DNA from: an uncultured Woeseiaceae bacterium
GTDB lineage: Bacteria; Pseudomonadota; Gammaproteobacteria; Steroidobacterales; Woeseiaceae
Direction: 5' to 3'
Length of the DNA: 35,582 nt
Assembly: GCA_947258485.1 (NCBI GenBank)
Contig: CAMYIS010000294.1
Span: 1 to 35,582, forward strand
The stretch's first letter is position 1. Each line of letters begins with the position of its first letter. Of this stretch, positions 9,201 through 17,770 are shown piece by piece. The position numbers and the translations under genes are program-made. Under the pieces are notes generated by a model that saw only the letters and a list, made by a program, of their open reading frames with translations, made no database searches and was not told where the DNA came from.

Positions 9201-9405
9201 CCAGCTGCTCGGTTGGGCCATCGGTATCGTCGACGACAAGGGCAATATGAGTGCATCAGGGCCAGCGTTCGTGAGCCCCGGCACAACGGCGGATGTGACC
9301 ATCAATTGGTCCGGCCTGACCTCGAACGCAATCTACCTGGGCGGCATCTCGCATAACACGCCTCAAGGCCTGTCCGGGCTGACGATCATCACAATTGGTA
9401 ACTGA
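6232..9405 (+). CDS. Secreted S8 (subtilisin-like) serine peptidase with I9 propeptide and PA insert
   Basis: A large extracellular protease. ATG 6232 is preferred over TTG 6214 because it begins directly with a signal peptide (MRRFRL, LTCGLLLLSA, ASMAQT). An inhibitor-I9-like propeptide follows (VYIVQLRAPSIA to YQYGLNGFAASMSVAQAQ, about residues 40-145). The catalytic triad can be placed at D187 (GVIDSGVAPEHP), H291 (DGHGTHTA) and S637 (LSGTSMATPHVAGVAALL). Between His and Ser lies a PA domain, about residues 490-575 (ISGNIALIQRTGCLFEDMV, AVVYN, IPAVMIG), an arrangement common in plant-type subtilases. After the catalytic core come a fibronectin-III-like region (about 740-830) and a C-terminal beta-rich domain with acidic, possibly calcium-binding stretches (DGEDDLDMYVYY). 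Total length is 1057 aa. It probably degrades external protein. Confidence 0.94.
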   Translation: MRRFRLQLTCGLLLLSAASMAQTESSLRDAGAIPVRLAGSEDPAAARVYIVQLRAPSIAAHHASQLKAVAPTATMKLKPRLDRTSAAVEAYGKELANEQDRVLSKAGPGTQKIYSYQYGLNGFAASMSVAQAQKLENMPEVLNVWEDEIRPMALRYSPTFLGLFDNDVGLRSTQGLDGEGIIIGVIDSGVAPEHPALRDTREADRPRLCRGSWAETTLLGQWLCRRFRKLPDTLVFEAPENWNGACESGEQFADTDCNNKLVGARWFIEGALESGPIDDGEIRSARDVDGHGTHTATIAVGNRSSASIFGTSIGDLEGIAPKARVAAYKACWLRPGATRASCNTSDLVNAIDAAVADGVDIISYSIGSSLRRITAPDDVALMAATKAGVLSVVAAGNDGPNLRTIGSPAGGPWVITAAASSRDGESSVEALQITAPPALAGKYATKEANFTPPLQDSDPIEARLVLVDDDDDSLPDGSSGTPSDACQALVNGDDISGNIALIQRTGCLFEDMVKNAADAGAIAAVVYNIAGDPIVMNGTEGLSDIPAVMIGQADANLILAELDAGNDVTVVLDKGFLLTTDDTGNVMASFSARGPAPVADVLKPDVTAPGINILAGFTPDAANAASGENYAFLSGTSMATPHVAGVAALLLQEHPDWTPSAIKSALMTTARRDVRASAGLSDASPFDFGAGHIAPNGAVDPGLVFDVSDDEFDAFACGTESPAVSSTRCDELAAAGLSFAAVALNQPSIAVSELTSQQTVQRRVTNVSDEADSYAITISAPPGMNVDVNPPSLSLGSGESANYDVTLTYLSGPLDLWRFGSLTWSSATRDVYSPIAVKPASVSAPGEITTFGGTGTTSFEVEFGYDGGYSPGVHGLNLPLILNGFVDNDPTKTFSFRDTDGVTAHVISVPADQLYLRFSLFDALTDGEDDLDMYVYYCGADGTSCRKIGESGEPTSEEQFDVFRPAAGLYNVLIHGFETDQVSGGPGANYQLLGWAIGIVDDKGNMSASGPAFVSPGTTADVTINWSGLTSNAIYLGGISHNTPQGLSGLTIITIGN

Positions 9406-9429
9406 CCGCACCCGTCAACGAAGGTCAGC

Positions 9430-9870
9430 CTAGGTCAGCCAGCCTTTTGCTTTCGCAGACCATGAATACCAGATCTCAACGAGGCAAATGACGAACACGA
9501 CAGACGGCAGGTACAAAGCGCTGTTTCCCCACACGCCCTTCCAGTCACTCAGTATGAACGCGTTGAAATCCTGCACCAGGACGGCGACAAAAGACAAAAT
9601 GAAGAACGGCAAGGCGAGCGCCTTTCGCATCAGAAGCAGCGCGGCAGCGATCACACCGGCCGTAACTGCAATTGCATAAGCCGAGGTCGCCCAGGCCGGC
9701 TCGTTCATCATCCACGCCTGCTGTGCCTCTGTGAAATTCTCGGCCATTACTTCAGGGGTCATCGTGACCTGCGTGTAGTAACCAAACAGTCCGAGCAAGT
9801 TCCAGAGCAAAAATATGACGCCTAATACCCAGAACGAAGTCGGCAGTTTACCGTTCAGTGCATCAATCAT
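9430..9870 (-). CDS. Small four-helix inner-membrane protein, function unknown
   Basis: A 146-residue protein with four clear hydrophobic segments: around FWVLGVIFLLWNLLGLFGYY, ATSAYAIAVTAGVIAAALLLM, LPFFILSFVAVLVQ and ALYLPSVVFVICLVEIWY. The first loop contains MTPEVMAENFTEAQQAWMM, a pattern seen in a family of small bacterial integral membrane proteins, some labelled sugar transporter without evidence. No catalytic residues are recognised. ATG 9870 has a GAGGGATTCACC stretch just upstream. It converges with the subtilase 24 bases away, and no terminator is obvious in that gap. Confidence 0.8.
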   Translation of the reverse strand: MIDALNGKLPTSFWVLGVIFLLWNLLGLFGYYTQVTMTPEVMAENFTEAQQAWMMNEPAWATSAYAIAVTAGVIAAALLLMRKALALPFFILSFVAVLVQDFNAFILSDWKGVWGNSALYLPSVVFVICLVEIWYSWSAKAKGWLT

Positions 9871-9952
9871 GGTGAATCCCTCTTATTCGGTTTATTCGCG
9901 GGAAAGACCAGATATACAACCTGAAATGCCTCCATTGCAAGCGTGTCGCACG

Positions 9953-10549
9953 CTATCCCTTGTTTTTCGCCATTGCGGCGCACGTCCCGTGGCGGAAACA
10001 GCCGGTCACGTGGTCGTTCACCATGCCGGTCGCCTGCATATGTGCATAGATAATCGTGCTGCCAACAAACCTGAATCCGCGCTTTTTGAGATCTTTGCTC
10101 AATGCATCCGACTGCGGCGACGTTGCCGGCACCTCGCTATCTTTTTCGAAAGCATTCTGGACCGGTTCACCATCGACAAATTGCCAGACGTAATCGCAAA
10201 ATGTACCGAACTCCTTCTGCACGTTAAGAAAAGCTTTTGCATTTGTCACGGCCGACTCAACCTTGAGACGATTCCTGACGATAGACGGATCCAGCAGTAA
10301 CTTCTCAACGCGTTTTTTCGTAAAACGAGCAACCTTCTCCGGGTCGAATTCTGCAAACAGTTTGCGGTAACCATCGCGTTTGTTCAGTATGGTTGACCAG
10401 CTCAGGCCCGCCTGCGCTCCTTCGAGCACGAGGAATTCGAACTGCCTTCGATCGTCCCACACGGGCACGCCCCACTCTTTGTCGTGGTACGCAATGTAAT
10501 CGAGGCTAACGCCTTCGGCCCACTTGCAGCGCGTGACAGCTTTACTCAT
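9953..10549 (-). CDS. tag: DNA-3-methyladenine glycosylase I
   Basis: A base-excision repair enzyme that removes 3-methyladenine from alkylated DNA. The start chosen is ATG 10549, giving 198 aa, the usual Tag length. The ORF-track protein of 340 aa begins inside the antisense of the cysteine-repeat gene and passes the terminator, so its first 142 residues are spurious. Family features are clear: CKWAEG near the N-terminus, YHDKEWGVPVWDDRRQFEFL, EGAQAGLSWSTILNKR, a helix-hairpin-helix region (FTKKRVEKLLLDPSIVRNR), GFRFVGSTIIYAHMQATGMV and HVTGCFRH. The zinc-binding set of E. coli Tag (Cys near the N-terminus, His of YHD, His and Cys of HVTGC) is complete. It stands alone on the minus strand. 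Confidence 0.95.
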   Translation of the reverse strand: MSKAVTRCKWAEGVSLDYIAYHDKEWGVPVWDDRRQFEFLVLEGAQAGLSWSTILNKRDGYRKLFAEFDPEKVARFTKKRVEKLLLDPSIVRNRLKVESAVTNAKAFLNVQKEFGTFCDYVWQFVDGEPVQNAFEKDSEVPATSPQSDALSKDLKKRGFRFVGSTIIYAHMQATGMVNDHVTGCFRHGTCAAMAKNKG

Positions 10550-10632
10550 AGCGGTATCTTTGCAAATTTGGAGCCCTAATCTAACAGTCAAATTCTCCGC
10601 GGTCATCCGGCATAAATAGCTATTTGCATAAA

Positions 10633-10658
10633 AAAGCCCGCGCAATTGCGCGGGCTTT
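10633..10658 (-). terminator. Rho-independent terminator of the sigma/anti-sigma/HvfA operon
   Basis: A perfect 26-base palindrome (two 13-base arms, AAAGCCCGCGCAA and its complement) lies 24 bases downstream of the cysteine-repeat gene stop. On the minus strand it is followed by additional T residues, so it should end the operon transcript. It separates that operon from tag. Confidence 0.85.
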
Positions 10659-10682
10659 ATTGCACTACTTTTGAGGCTGGTT

Positions 10683-11102
10683 TTAAGCAGAGCCCCCGCA
10701 GGAGCCTTCGCCTTTCTTCTCATCCGTGTCAGCTCCGCAAGAGCCTTCGCCACAGCTACCTTCGCCTTCTTTCTCGCCACAGCTACCTTCGCCTTCCTTG
10801 TCAGCACCGCAGGAGCCTTCGCCGCAGCTACCTTCGCCCTCTTTCTCGCCACAGCTGCCTTCGCCTTCCTTGTCAGCGCCACAGGATCCTTCACCGCAAC
10901 TGCCTTCGCCTTCTTTCTTGTCACCTTTGTCACCGCCACAACCACCTTCGGTCGCGCCGAGCATGTAACCGGCACTTAAGGTAGACATTGCAAACGGATT
11001 CTCGACAGAGTCTGCGTTCACCGCGCCGCTAAGCGCGAATGTTCCCGCCAATGCAGCGCCTACAGCCAGCGCAACCGGTTTAACTATTTTCTTTTCTGAC
11101 AT
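10683..11102 (-). CDS. HvfA-like cysteine-repeat RiPP metallophore precursor (EGSCG type)
   Basis: A 139-residue exported low-complexity protein. The N-terminus is a Sec-type signal peptide (KKIVKP, then ALAVGAALAGTFALSGA, cleavage near VNA/DS). It is followed by ENPFAMSTLSAGYMLG, which matches the conserved post-signal segment of HvfA-type precursors. The rest is nine copies of EGSCG plus one EGGCG in a Gly/Glu/Lys/Asp background, ten cysteines in all. HvfA family peptides carry EGKCG motifs in which a multinuclear iron oxygenase (MNIO, DUF692) with a partner protein converts Cys to oxazolone/thioamide copper ligands. Here Lys is replaced by Ser at every motif. A strong TAGGAG ribosome-binding sequence precedes ATG 11102. 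The gene follows an ECF sigma/anti-sigma pair on the same strand and ends at a terminator. No MNIO or partner gene is present in the window. Metal binding is inferred, not shown. Confidence 0.8.
   Translation of the reverse strand: MSEKKIVKPVALAVGAALAGTFALSGAVNADSVENPFAMSTLSAGYMLGATEGGCGGDKGDKKEGEGSCGEGSCGADKEGEGSCGEKEGEGSCGEGSCGADKEGEGSCGEKEGEGSCGEGSCGADTDEKKGEGSCGGSA
10728..10910. repeat. 72-base tandem repeat, about 2.5 copies, in the HvfA-like gene
   Basis: Residues 65-88 and 89-112 of the precursor are identical 24-residue units, and residues 113-125 repeat the first half. Each unit holds three EGSCG motifs. The DNA copies are nearly but not perfectly identical. Copy number could change by slippage, adjusting the number of modifiable cysteines by three at a time. 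Confidence 0.9.
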
Positions 11103-11165
11103 CTTTAGATCTCCTACCAGGATTATGGCCCAAAACCGGGCGCTCGTTTGTCAATGAAGAGAGTC

Positions 11166-11897
11166 TCAGGTACTCCACTTCACTGAATTCAAAACACTCT
11201 TTTCGATGCGCTCGAGCTTTTCTTCCCGAGCGCCCATGATCGCGATGCTACCTGCGCCTATCGGCAAGATAACACCGTGAACGTTCTCACCATCCAGCGA
11301 AACGGCTTCCGCCACTGCTTCGTCAGGCATCAGAAGGATGGTTACCGGACCGTGTTCGCCCTGTATGACCAGGTGCGGCACGCTCTTGCCATTGATCTCG
11401 CAGCTACGAGCATAGGTAATCAGCCCCGCGCTGTGATCCAGCTGCGCGACATCCGCGGGCACAACCTTCGCAAGGCGAGTGTCGGTGACGGGTGTGCTCG
11501 ACGCTCTCAGCGCGACCGGCTCATGATCGAGGTGCGCCAGCACCTCTTCGCCCAGCGAGTCATAGTGAACGCCGACGCCAAACATGCGAACACCAACGAA
11601 CGCTGCGAGCAGGACCGTCGCGGCCAGTGCAAACCACGCGGGTTTCGAGAACGGTTTGCGTGCCGCTATGGACACTACGTTCTCTGTCTCGATCTCGGGT
11701 AGCTGCAGGAGCTTCAGCTCGGGGACAGTAATCTGCATCGCCTTCGCAATTTTCAGGTTCAGCGACTGAATGTCACGTCGAAATGCCTGGCATTCGCCGC
11801 ACGAAGACAGGTGTCCGGCACCGCCGTCAAACGTCGGATCCGCTGAGATCATTTCCCTGTATTCGTCGCAGTTCATCAATTTGGTCACCGGGCTCAC
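11166..11897 (-). CDS. Transmembrane zinc-type anti-sigma factor (DUF3379-like)
   Basis: The cytoplasmic N-terminus has the zinc anti-sigma pattern: MNCDEYREMISADP then HLSSCGEC (Cys, then His-x3-Cys-x2-Cys), which binds the cognate ECF sigma factor. One membrane helix, PAWFALAATVLLAAFVGVRM, lies near residues 88-108. The remaining ~130 residues are periplasmic (YDSLGEEVLAHLDHEPVAL, LITYARSCEINGKSVPHLV, GPVTILLMP) and resemble the DUF3379 sensor region of gammaproteobacterial anti-sigma factors. GTG 11897 overlaps the sigma stop as GTGA, which indicates tight translational coupling; ATG 11876 is an alternative. The signal sensed is unknown. The single periplasmic Cys and the downstream metallophore-like gene make metal or redox sensing a reasonable inference. 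Confidence 0.88.
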   Translation of the reverse strand: MSPVTKLMNCDEYREMISADPTFDGGAGHLSSCGECQAFRRDIQSLNLKIAKAMQITVPELKLLQLPEIETENVVSIAARKPFSKPAWFALAATVLLAAFVGVRMFGVGVHYDSLGEEVLAHLDHEPVALRASSTPVTDTRLAKVVPADVAQLDHSAGLITYARSCEINGKSVPHLVIQGEHGPVTILLMPDEAVAEAVSLDGENVHGVILPIGAGSIAIMGAREEKLERIEKSVLNSVKWST

Positions 11898-12409
11898 GAG
11901 CGTTCCTCGTCAGCCACTTTTTCCTTCAGCTTTAGTCGGGCCCGGTGCAGGCGCGTTAGTACCGCACCCTGCTTCAGACCCATCATCTCTCCAATCTCGG
12001 TGGTGCTGTAGCCCATCAGGACCTGCAGAACCAGCGGTTCTCTGTAATCGTCATCGAGCTCGTAGATCGACTCGCGCAGCTCCTCGAGCTCTTCGTTGGG
12101 CGCCTCGGCCAGCAGTGCCGCCTGAGATGCCGTCAAATTATCTATGTCAACCGTTTCCAGCCGTCGCCGCTCAAAATAGCGGGCGTTTTCCCGTCGTACG
12201 ATCGTCAGCAGCCAGTGTTTGGCAGCGGCATCGTCGCGCAGCGCATCCAGCGACTTCCAGGCCCGTAGCAACGCCTCCTGGACAACGTCCTCCGCTATCG
12301 CCTTGTCCCTGCAGAGCCACGCCGCGTAGCGGTACATATCGGCGTGAAATACCGCCACTATGCGGTCGAACCTTCGCCTTCGCGCGGCCTCAGCCCTGCT
12401 AGTGTTCAT
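11894..12409 (-). CDS. ECF-family RNA polymerase sigma factor
   Basis: A 171-residue group 4 sigma factor with only regions 2 and 4. Region 2 includes MYRYAAWLCRDKAIAEDVVQEALLRAWKS and KHWLLTIVRRENARYFERRR; region 4 has LDDDYREPLVLQVLMGYSTTEIGEMMGL followed by the recognition helix KQGAVLTRLHRARLKLKE. It would redirect polymerase to a small regulon when released from the anti-sigma factor encoded next (4-base GTGA overlap). The pair plus a cysteine-repeat precursor parallels loci in Neisseria, Haemophilus and Caulobacter where an ECF sigma factor controls bufferin/HvfA-type operons. The 121 bases between this start and hemB, on the other strand, must hold both promoters; no confident ECF -35/-10 pair was identified. 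Confidence 0.94.
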   Translation of the reverse strand: MNTSRAEAARRRRFDRIVAVFHADMYRYAAWLCRDKAIAEDVVQEALLRAWKSLDALRDDAAAKHWLLTIVRRENARYFERRRLETVDIDNLTASQAALLAEAPNEELEELRESIYELDDDYREPLVLQVLMGYSTTEIGEMMGLKQGAVLTRLHRARLKLKEKVADEERS

Positions 12410-12524
12410 ACGAGATGACCCGCCTCATGTGGCATTTATTACCGGAATCCTTCAATACTGTGATTAATACGTGGAAACCGTAGCTAAATACATGGAAAAT
12501 AAGAACTTCTCTTTATTATTCTAG

Positions 12525-13543
<1,019 letters not shown>

Positions 13544-13544
<1 letters not shown>

Positions 13545-14322
13545 TGTCGGCGGATCGCTACGGAGTCATGGGATACCCGATCTCGCACAGCCGTTCCCCC
13601 GTGATACATCGCCTGTTTGCAATACAGACCGGCCAAGACATGCAGTACGAATTACTGCAGGTCTCCCCGGAAAAGCTGGAACCTGCCGTGCGCCAGTTTC
13701 AGCGAACCGGCGGCAAGGGCTTAAACATCACCGTGCCGCACAAGACTGAAGTCACACGCCTGGTTGATCACCTGAGCGAACGGGCCAGCACGGCCGGGGC
13801 CGTCAATACGCTCACGTTCAAGGAGGGTGAAATTCTCGGTGACAATACCGATGGTTTTGGTTTGCTTCGCGACCTCGTCGTGAATCTCGAGCTCACGCTG
13901 GACGGCGCCAATATCCTGGTTCTCGGCGCGGGCGGCGCTACCCGCGGCATCATCGGCCCACTGCTCGAAATGCAGCCAGCTTCTCTTCGCATCGCAAACC
14001 GGACCCTGGGCAAAGCCCAGGCGCTTGCCGATCACTTCTCTCGCTCAGGGCCCGTGACCGCCTGTCGCTTCAACGTCGTACCCGTCACCGAAAACTACGA
14101 CCTGATTCTGCTGCCGCCATATCGCAGCAGACCGTCTGTTACGACCTTTCCTACGGCCTGAAGCCCACGCCGTTCAGTATCTGGGCGCGCGAACACGGCG
14201 CGGCCCGGTCCGTAATGGGCTGGGGTATGCTGGTCGAACAGGCGGCAGAATCATTTCGTATCTGGCGGGGTGTGCGTCCAGACACGGCCAGCGTCCTGAA
14301 GCAAATGACGATTACCGCATAG
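13544..14322 (+). pseudogene. aroE: Shikimate dehydrogenase, split by an internal out-of-frame deletion
   Basis: The product would reduce 3-dehydroshikimate with NADPH. The first 189 codons match AroE well: GYPISHSRSPVIHRLFA (substrate site), NITVPHKTEV (catalytic Lys), [11 protein letters not shown] (catalytic Asp) and GAGGATRG (NADP site). After ENYDLI near 14109 the frame turns to [10 protein letters not shown] and stops at 14161. In another frame, from about 14115, the AroE C-terminus resumes as [14 protein letters not shown] and runs through [12 protein letters not shown] to a TAG at 14320-14322, overlapping gor by 11 bases. Comparison with the family shows that the NATSAG segment, about 16 residues or 45-55 bases, is missing. 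The gene as written cannot make a functional enzyme. True mutation and assembly loss cannot be separated from this sequence alone. Confidence 0.9.
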
Positions 14323-15658
14323 TTACGAGTTCTTCGGCGCTGGTCGGATGGATCGCGACCGTGTCGTCGAAATCGGCTTTGGTCGCGCCCATGCGCATTG
14401 CAACCGCAAACCCCTGCATCATCTCGTCGGCGCCCTCGCCGATAACATGGCAGCCAATGACGCGCTCTTCGGCGCCGGTCGTGATCAACTTCATCGTTGA
14501 GCGTTGCTTGTCCTGGCCCAGGGCGTAGTACATGCCAATAAATGCCGACGTGTAAACCTTGACGTCATCCCCGAACCTGGCGTGCGCTTCGTCTTCGGTC
14601 ATGCCGACTGTGCCGATGGTCGGGTGACTGAAAATCACGGTCGGGATCAGGTGATACTCGAGGTGTCGTCCGTCCATGCCACCATAGAGGCGATCGGCAA
14701 GTCGGCGTCCCGCGGCGATCGCCACGGGTGTCAGCGCATCACGACCGGTTACGTCCCCCAGCGCGAAAATATGATCCACATTGGTTTGCTGGTATTCGTC
14801 CGTAGGTATGAAGCCCTTGTCGTCCATGTGCACGCCGGCGCTGGCAGCCTCCAGCATTTCTGTGTTCGGCGACCGCCCTACGGCCCAGATCAGCGTATCG
14901 ACAGGTCCGAAAGAGCGCCCGTCTGCAGCATGCAGAACTATCCCGTCACCGGTTTGCGCCACGGTCTCGGGGATGACGCCGGTGTCGAGTCGGATGCCGC
15001 TGTTTCGCATGGCCTCCATCAACTCGGTGCTCAGCATCTTGTCGAAGCTGCGCAAAACGCCCTCTTTGCGAACCACCACCTGCGTCTCGCTCCCCAGGGC
15101 ATTGAGGACACCCGCGAGTTCCACTGATACATAGCCGCTCCCCACCAGAAGCACCCGCTCCGGGCGTTCCTCGAGCTCGAAAAAGCCGTCTGAGGTGATA
15201 CCCAGCTCGGCCCCGGCAATATCGGGCACGATCGGTTTGCCTCCCGTTGCGATCGCGATGCGCTCGGCCCGGTACCTGCGGCCAGCCACGTCGACCGTGT
15301 GTGCGTCAACGAAACGTGCGCCGCCCTGAATATGAGCCACACCGCGTTTGTCCAGGTTATTGGCGTAAATTCCGTTCAATCGCTTGATATACGCGTCACG
15401 GCGGGACTTGAGCGCACCCCAGTCGTGGCCCTTGACGACGACATCGAACCCATAGTCCGGCGCGTGATGCAACTGGTGCGCTTGATGCGCCGAATACCAC
15501 ATAATCTTCTTCGGCACGCATCCGACATTGACGCAAGTGCCACCCAGCGGACCGTATTCGACGACGGCTGCGTTTGCTCCGTATTCGGCCGCGCGCTGCG
15601 CGTGCGCGAGTCCGCCGCTGCCACCACCGATCACGAGCAGATCGAATTTGTCCGTCAC
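14312..15658 (-). CDS. gor: Glutathione-disulfide reductase
   Basis: A FAD-dependent reductase that regenerates glutathione from its disulphide with NADPH. GTG 15658 is preferred as start: it has GGAGAAAA just upstream and gives 448 aa, the family norm; the ORF-track start at 15700 adds 14 odd residues. Domain order: FAD-binding [15 protein letters not shown] (residues 6-20), redox-active disulphide C42/C47 in [17 protein letters not shown]-binding [15 protein letters not shown], a second FAD site [18 protein letters not shown], and the dimerisation domain ending with the catalytic His in [25 protein letters not shown] and IGMYYALGQ are typical of Gor rather than lipoamide dehydrogenase. Soluble cytoplasmic dimer. 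It is divergent from prlC and converges on aroE. Confidence 0.95.
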   Translation of the reverse strand: MTDKFDLLVIGGGSGGLAHAQRAAEYGANAAVVEYGPLGGTCVNVGCVPKKIMWYSAHQAHQLHHAPDYGFDVVVKGHDWGALKSRRDAYIKRLNGIYANNLDKRGVAHIQGGARFVDAHTVDVAGRRYRAERIAIATGGKPIVPDIAGAELGITSDGFFELEERPERVLLVGSGYVSVELAGVLNALGSETQVVVRKEGVLRSFDKMLSTELMEAMRNSGIRLDTGVIPETVAQTGDGIVLHAADGRSFGPVDTLIWAVGRSPNTEMLEAASAGVHMDDKGFIPTDEYQQTNVDHIFALGDVTGRDALTPVAIAAGRRLADRLYGGMDGRHLEYHLIPTVIFSHPTIGTVGMTEDEAHARFGDDVKVYTSAFIGMYYALGQDKQRSTMKLITTGAEERVIGCHVIGEGADEMMQGFAVAMRMGATKADFDDTVAIHPTSAEELVTMR

Positions 15659-15751
15659 ATTTTTCTCCGTCGTTAAGTCAATTTGTACGCGCGGCGCCAC
15701 CGGCAGCCCGTGTTAATATTGTGCGCCAGAAAACAGATATCAACCCGCTTT

Positions 15752-17770
15752 ATGAATAACCCTCTGCTCGACACCTCAACGCTGCCCCGTTTTGACGAAA
15801 TTACGCCGGAGCACGTCGTGCCCGCAATCGAAAAGGTCATCGCCGACCATCGAGCAAAGCTCGATGAGTTACTCGATACCAATAGTCAGCCCGACATCGA
15901 CTCGTTGGTCAGTCCGATCGAACAGATGGAACACACGCTGGGGCGCGTCTGGTCCCCCGTCAGGCATCTGCAAAGTGTACTTGGATCAACGGATTGGCGT
16001 GAGGCTTATAACCAGGCGCTGCCTTTACTGACCGAGCATGGCACCGAAATATCACAGAACGAACGGCTGCAGCGTGCCTACGCAGAGGTCGGAAAGACCT
16101 TGCCCGACGATGCCAGCCGGGCGAGTCGCCGCGCTGTCGAGCACGCCTTGCGCGACTTCCATTTGGCTGGAGTCGACCTCGAAAATGAGGCCAAAGACCG
16201 CTTCAAGGCCATCATGCAGGAGCTTGCGGCAACTCAGGCGAATTTCGAGCACAACGTGCAGGACGCATCGGACGCGTGGAATTTACACCTGACCGACATC
16301 GACGGGCTGGCTGGACTGCCGCAGCAAGCCATCACCAGGGCAGCCGAAGACGCGGCGCTCAAAGGACTCGACGGCTGGTTACTGTCGCTTGACTACCCGA
16401 CCTACGACGCTGTCATGAAACATGCCGACAATCGCGGTCTTCGGGAGACCCTGTACCGCGCTTGGGTAACTCGCGGATCGGATCAGGGGGAAAGCGAGGA
16501 ATGGGACAACAGCGCAAACATCGAGAAGATTCTCGCGCTGCGTCACGAGGCCGCGGATCTTGTCGGCTTCCCGACGTATGCCCACTACTCGCTGGCAACC
16601 AAGATGGCCGATTCTCCGGACCAGGTTATCGGCTTCCTCCGCGAGCTTGCAACACACTCGCGCAGCGCCGCCGAGCAGGAGTATGCCGACCTGTCGGCGT
16701 TCGCCGGGATCGGGCTCGAGCCCTGGGATGTCACTTTTTGGCTGGAAAAATACAAGCAGTCGGAGTTTTCGATCTCCAACGAGGAGCTGCGACAGTACTT
16801 TCCTGCCGATACCGTGATCAACGGTCTGTTTGCGCTCGCCGCAAAACTTTATGACGTTGAGTTGGCGCCAGACGAAGGCGTCGAAACCTGGCACAAGGAC
16901 GTTCGCTATTTCACGGTTCGCGAGCCTGGCGGCGAGATACTGGGTGGTTTTTATACAGACCTGTTTGCACGAAATGGAAAGCGCGCAGGCGCTTGGATTG
17001 ACGAATGCATCGGCCGCCAGCAGCTCAACGGAACGCTCGATTTACCCGTTGGTTTCCTGGTCTGCAATTTCCCGCCGCCCAATGGAGACGGCCAGTCACT
17101 CCTGACTCACGACGACGTCGTAACGCTGTTCCACGAGTTCGGACACATGTTGCATCACCTGCTTACGCGGATCGGCTTTCCGAGTATTTCCGGCATCAAT
17201 GGCGTTCCGTGGGATGCCGTGGAGTTACCGAGCCAGTTCATGGAAAACTTCGCTTGGAGCTACCGCGTGTTGACGCTTTGCTCGTCACACGCCGAGAACG
17301 GCGAGCCGCTGCCGCGCGAGTTGTTCGACAAGCTCGACGCAAGCCGTCATGCCGGCGCCGCACTCGCGATGATCCGCCAGCTCGAACTCGGGCTTTACGA
17401 TTTCAGATTACATGCGGAATACGATCCGCAAAAACCGCCGCGCGTGCTTGAGACACTGGCCGAAGTGCGCGATGAAGTAGCCTTGATCCGCCACCCCGAT
17501 TACAATCGTTTTCCCCATGCGTTTTCGCATATTTTCGCTGGCGGCTATGCGGCCGGATACTACAGTTACAAATGGGCCGAAGTCCTGGCGGCGGACGCGT
17601 TTGCCGCCTTTGCCGAAGCCGGGATATTCGACCAGGCTACGGCGCAACGATTCAGACACGAGATACTCGAAATAGGCGGAAGTCGCGACTTCATGAAAGC
17701 CTACGTTGCCTTTCGCGGCCGCGAACCGACAATTGACGCGCTGCTACGGCAGAACGGAATCCAGCCTTAG
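15752..17770 (+). CDS. prlC: Oligopeptidase A (M3 zinc metallopeptidase)
   Basis: Cytoplasmic zinc endopeptidase that degrades short peptides, including cleaved signal peptides. ATG 15752 (MNNPLLDTSTLPRFDEI) is the homologous start, giving 672 aa; the 23 extra track residues are not family-like. The metal and catalytic motif FHEFGHMLHHLL places H461, E462 and H465, with the third ligand expected in the downstream VPWDAVELPSQFMENF segment. Other family features are LPVGFLVCNFPPP and the C-terminal GGYAAGYYSYKWAEVLAADAF. The N-terminal half is helical, as expected. The TAG stop ends at 17770, the same base at which the xthA GTG start begins, and in many gammaproteobacteria this pair is also adjacent. 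Confidence 0.96.
   Translation: MNNPLLDTSTLPRFDEITPEHVVPAIEKVIADHRAKLDELLDTNSQPDIDSLVSPIEQMEHTLGRVWSPVRHLQSVLGSTDWREAYNQALPLLTEHGTEISQNERLQRAYAEVGKTLPDDASRASRRAVEHALRDFHLAGVDLENEAKDRFKAIMQELAATQANFEHNVQDASDAWNLHLTDIDGLAGLPQQAITRAAEDAALKGLDGWLLSLDYPTYDAVMKHADNRGLRETLYRAWVTRGSDQGESEEWDNSANIEKILALRHEAADLVGFPTYAHYSLATKMADSPDQVIGFLRELATHSRSAAEQEYADLSAFAGIGLEPWDVTFWLEKYKQSEFSISNEELRQYFPADTVINGLFALAAKLYDVELAPDEGVETWHKDVRYFTVREPGGEILGGFYTDLFARNGKRAGAWIDECIGRQQLNGTLDLPVGFLVCNFPPPNGDGQSLLTHDDVVTLFHEFGHMLHHLLTRIGFPSISGINGVPWDAVELPSQFMENFAWSYRVLTLCSSHAENGEPLPRELFDKLDASRHAGAALAMIRQLELGLYDFRLHAEYDPQKPPRVLETLAEVRDEVALIRHPDYNRFPHAFSHIFAGGYAAGYYSYKWAEVLAADAFAAFAEAGIFDQATAQRFRHEILEIGGSRDFMKAYVAFRGREPTIDALLRQNGIQP

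Noticed and set aside
10626-10665. The perfect palindrome as a possible operator or recombination site
   Set aside because: Its position just after a stop codon and the adjoining T residues on the minus strand fit an intrinsic terminator better.
10550-10975. N-terminal 142 residues of the 340-aa minus ORF at tag
   Set aside because: The extension crosses the terminator and runs out of frame through the HvfA-like repeat; Lys/Ala low complexity there is a frame shadow. Tag starts at 10549.
10646-10984. Three overlapping plus-strand ORFs (102, 112 and 80 aa) across the cysteine-repeat gene
   Set aside because: They are antisense products of a low-complexity tandem repeat (Pro/Ser/Leu- or Ala/Thr/Phe-rich), have no family features, and the minus strand has the signal peptide, ribosome-binding site, operon context and terminator.
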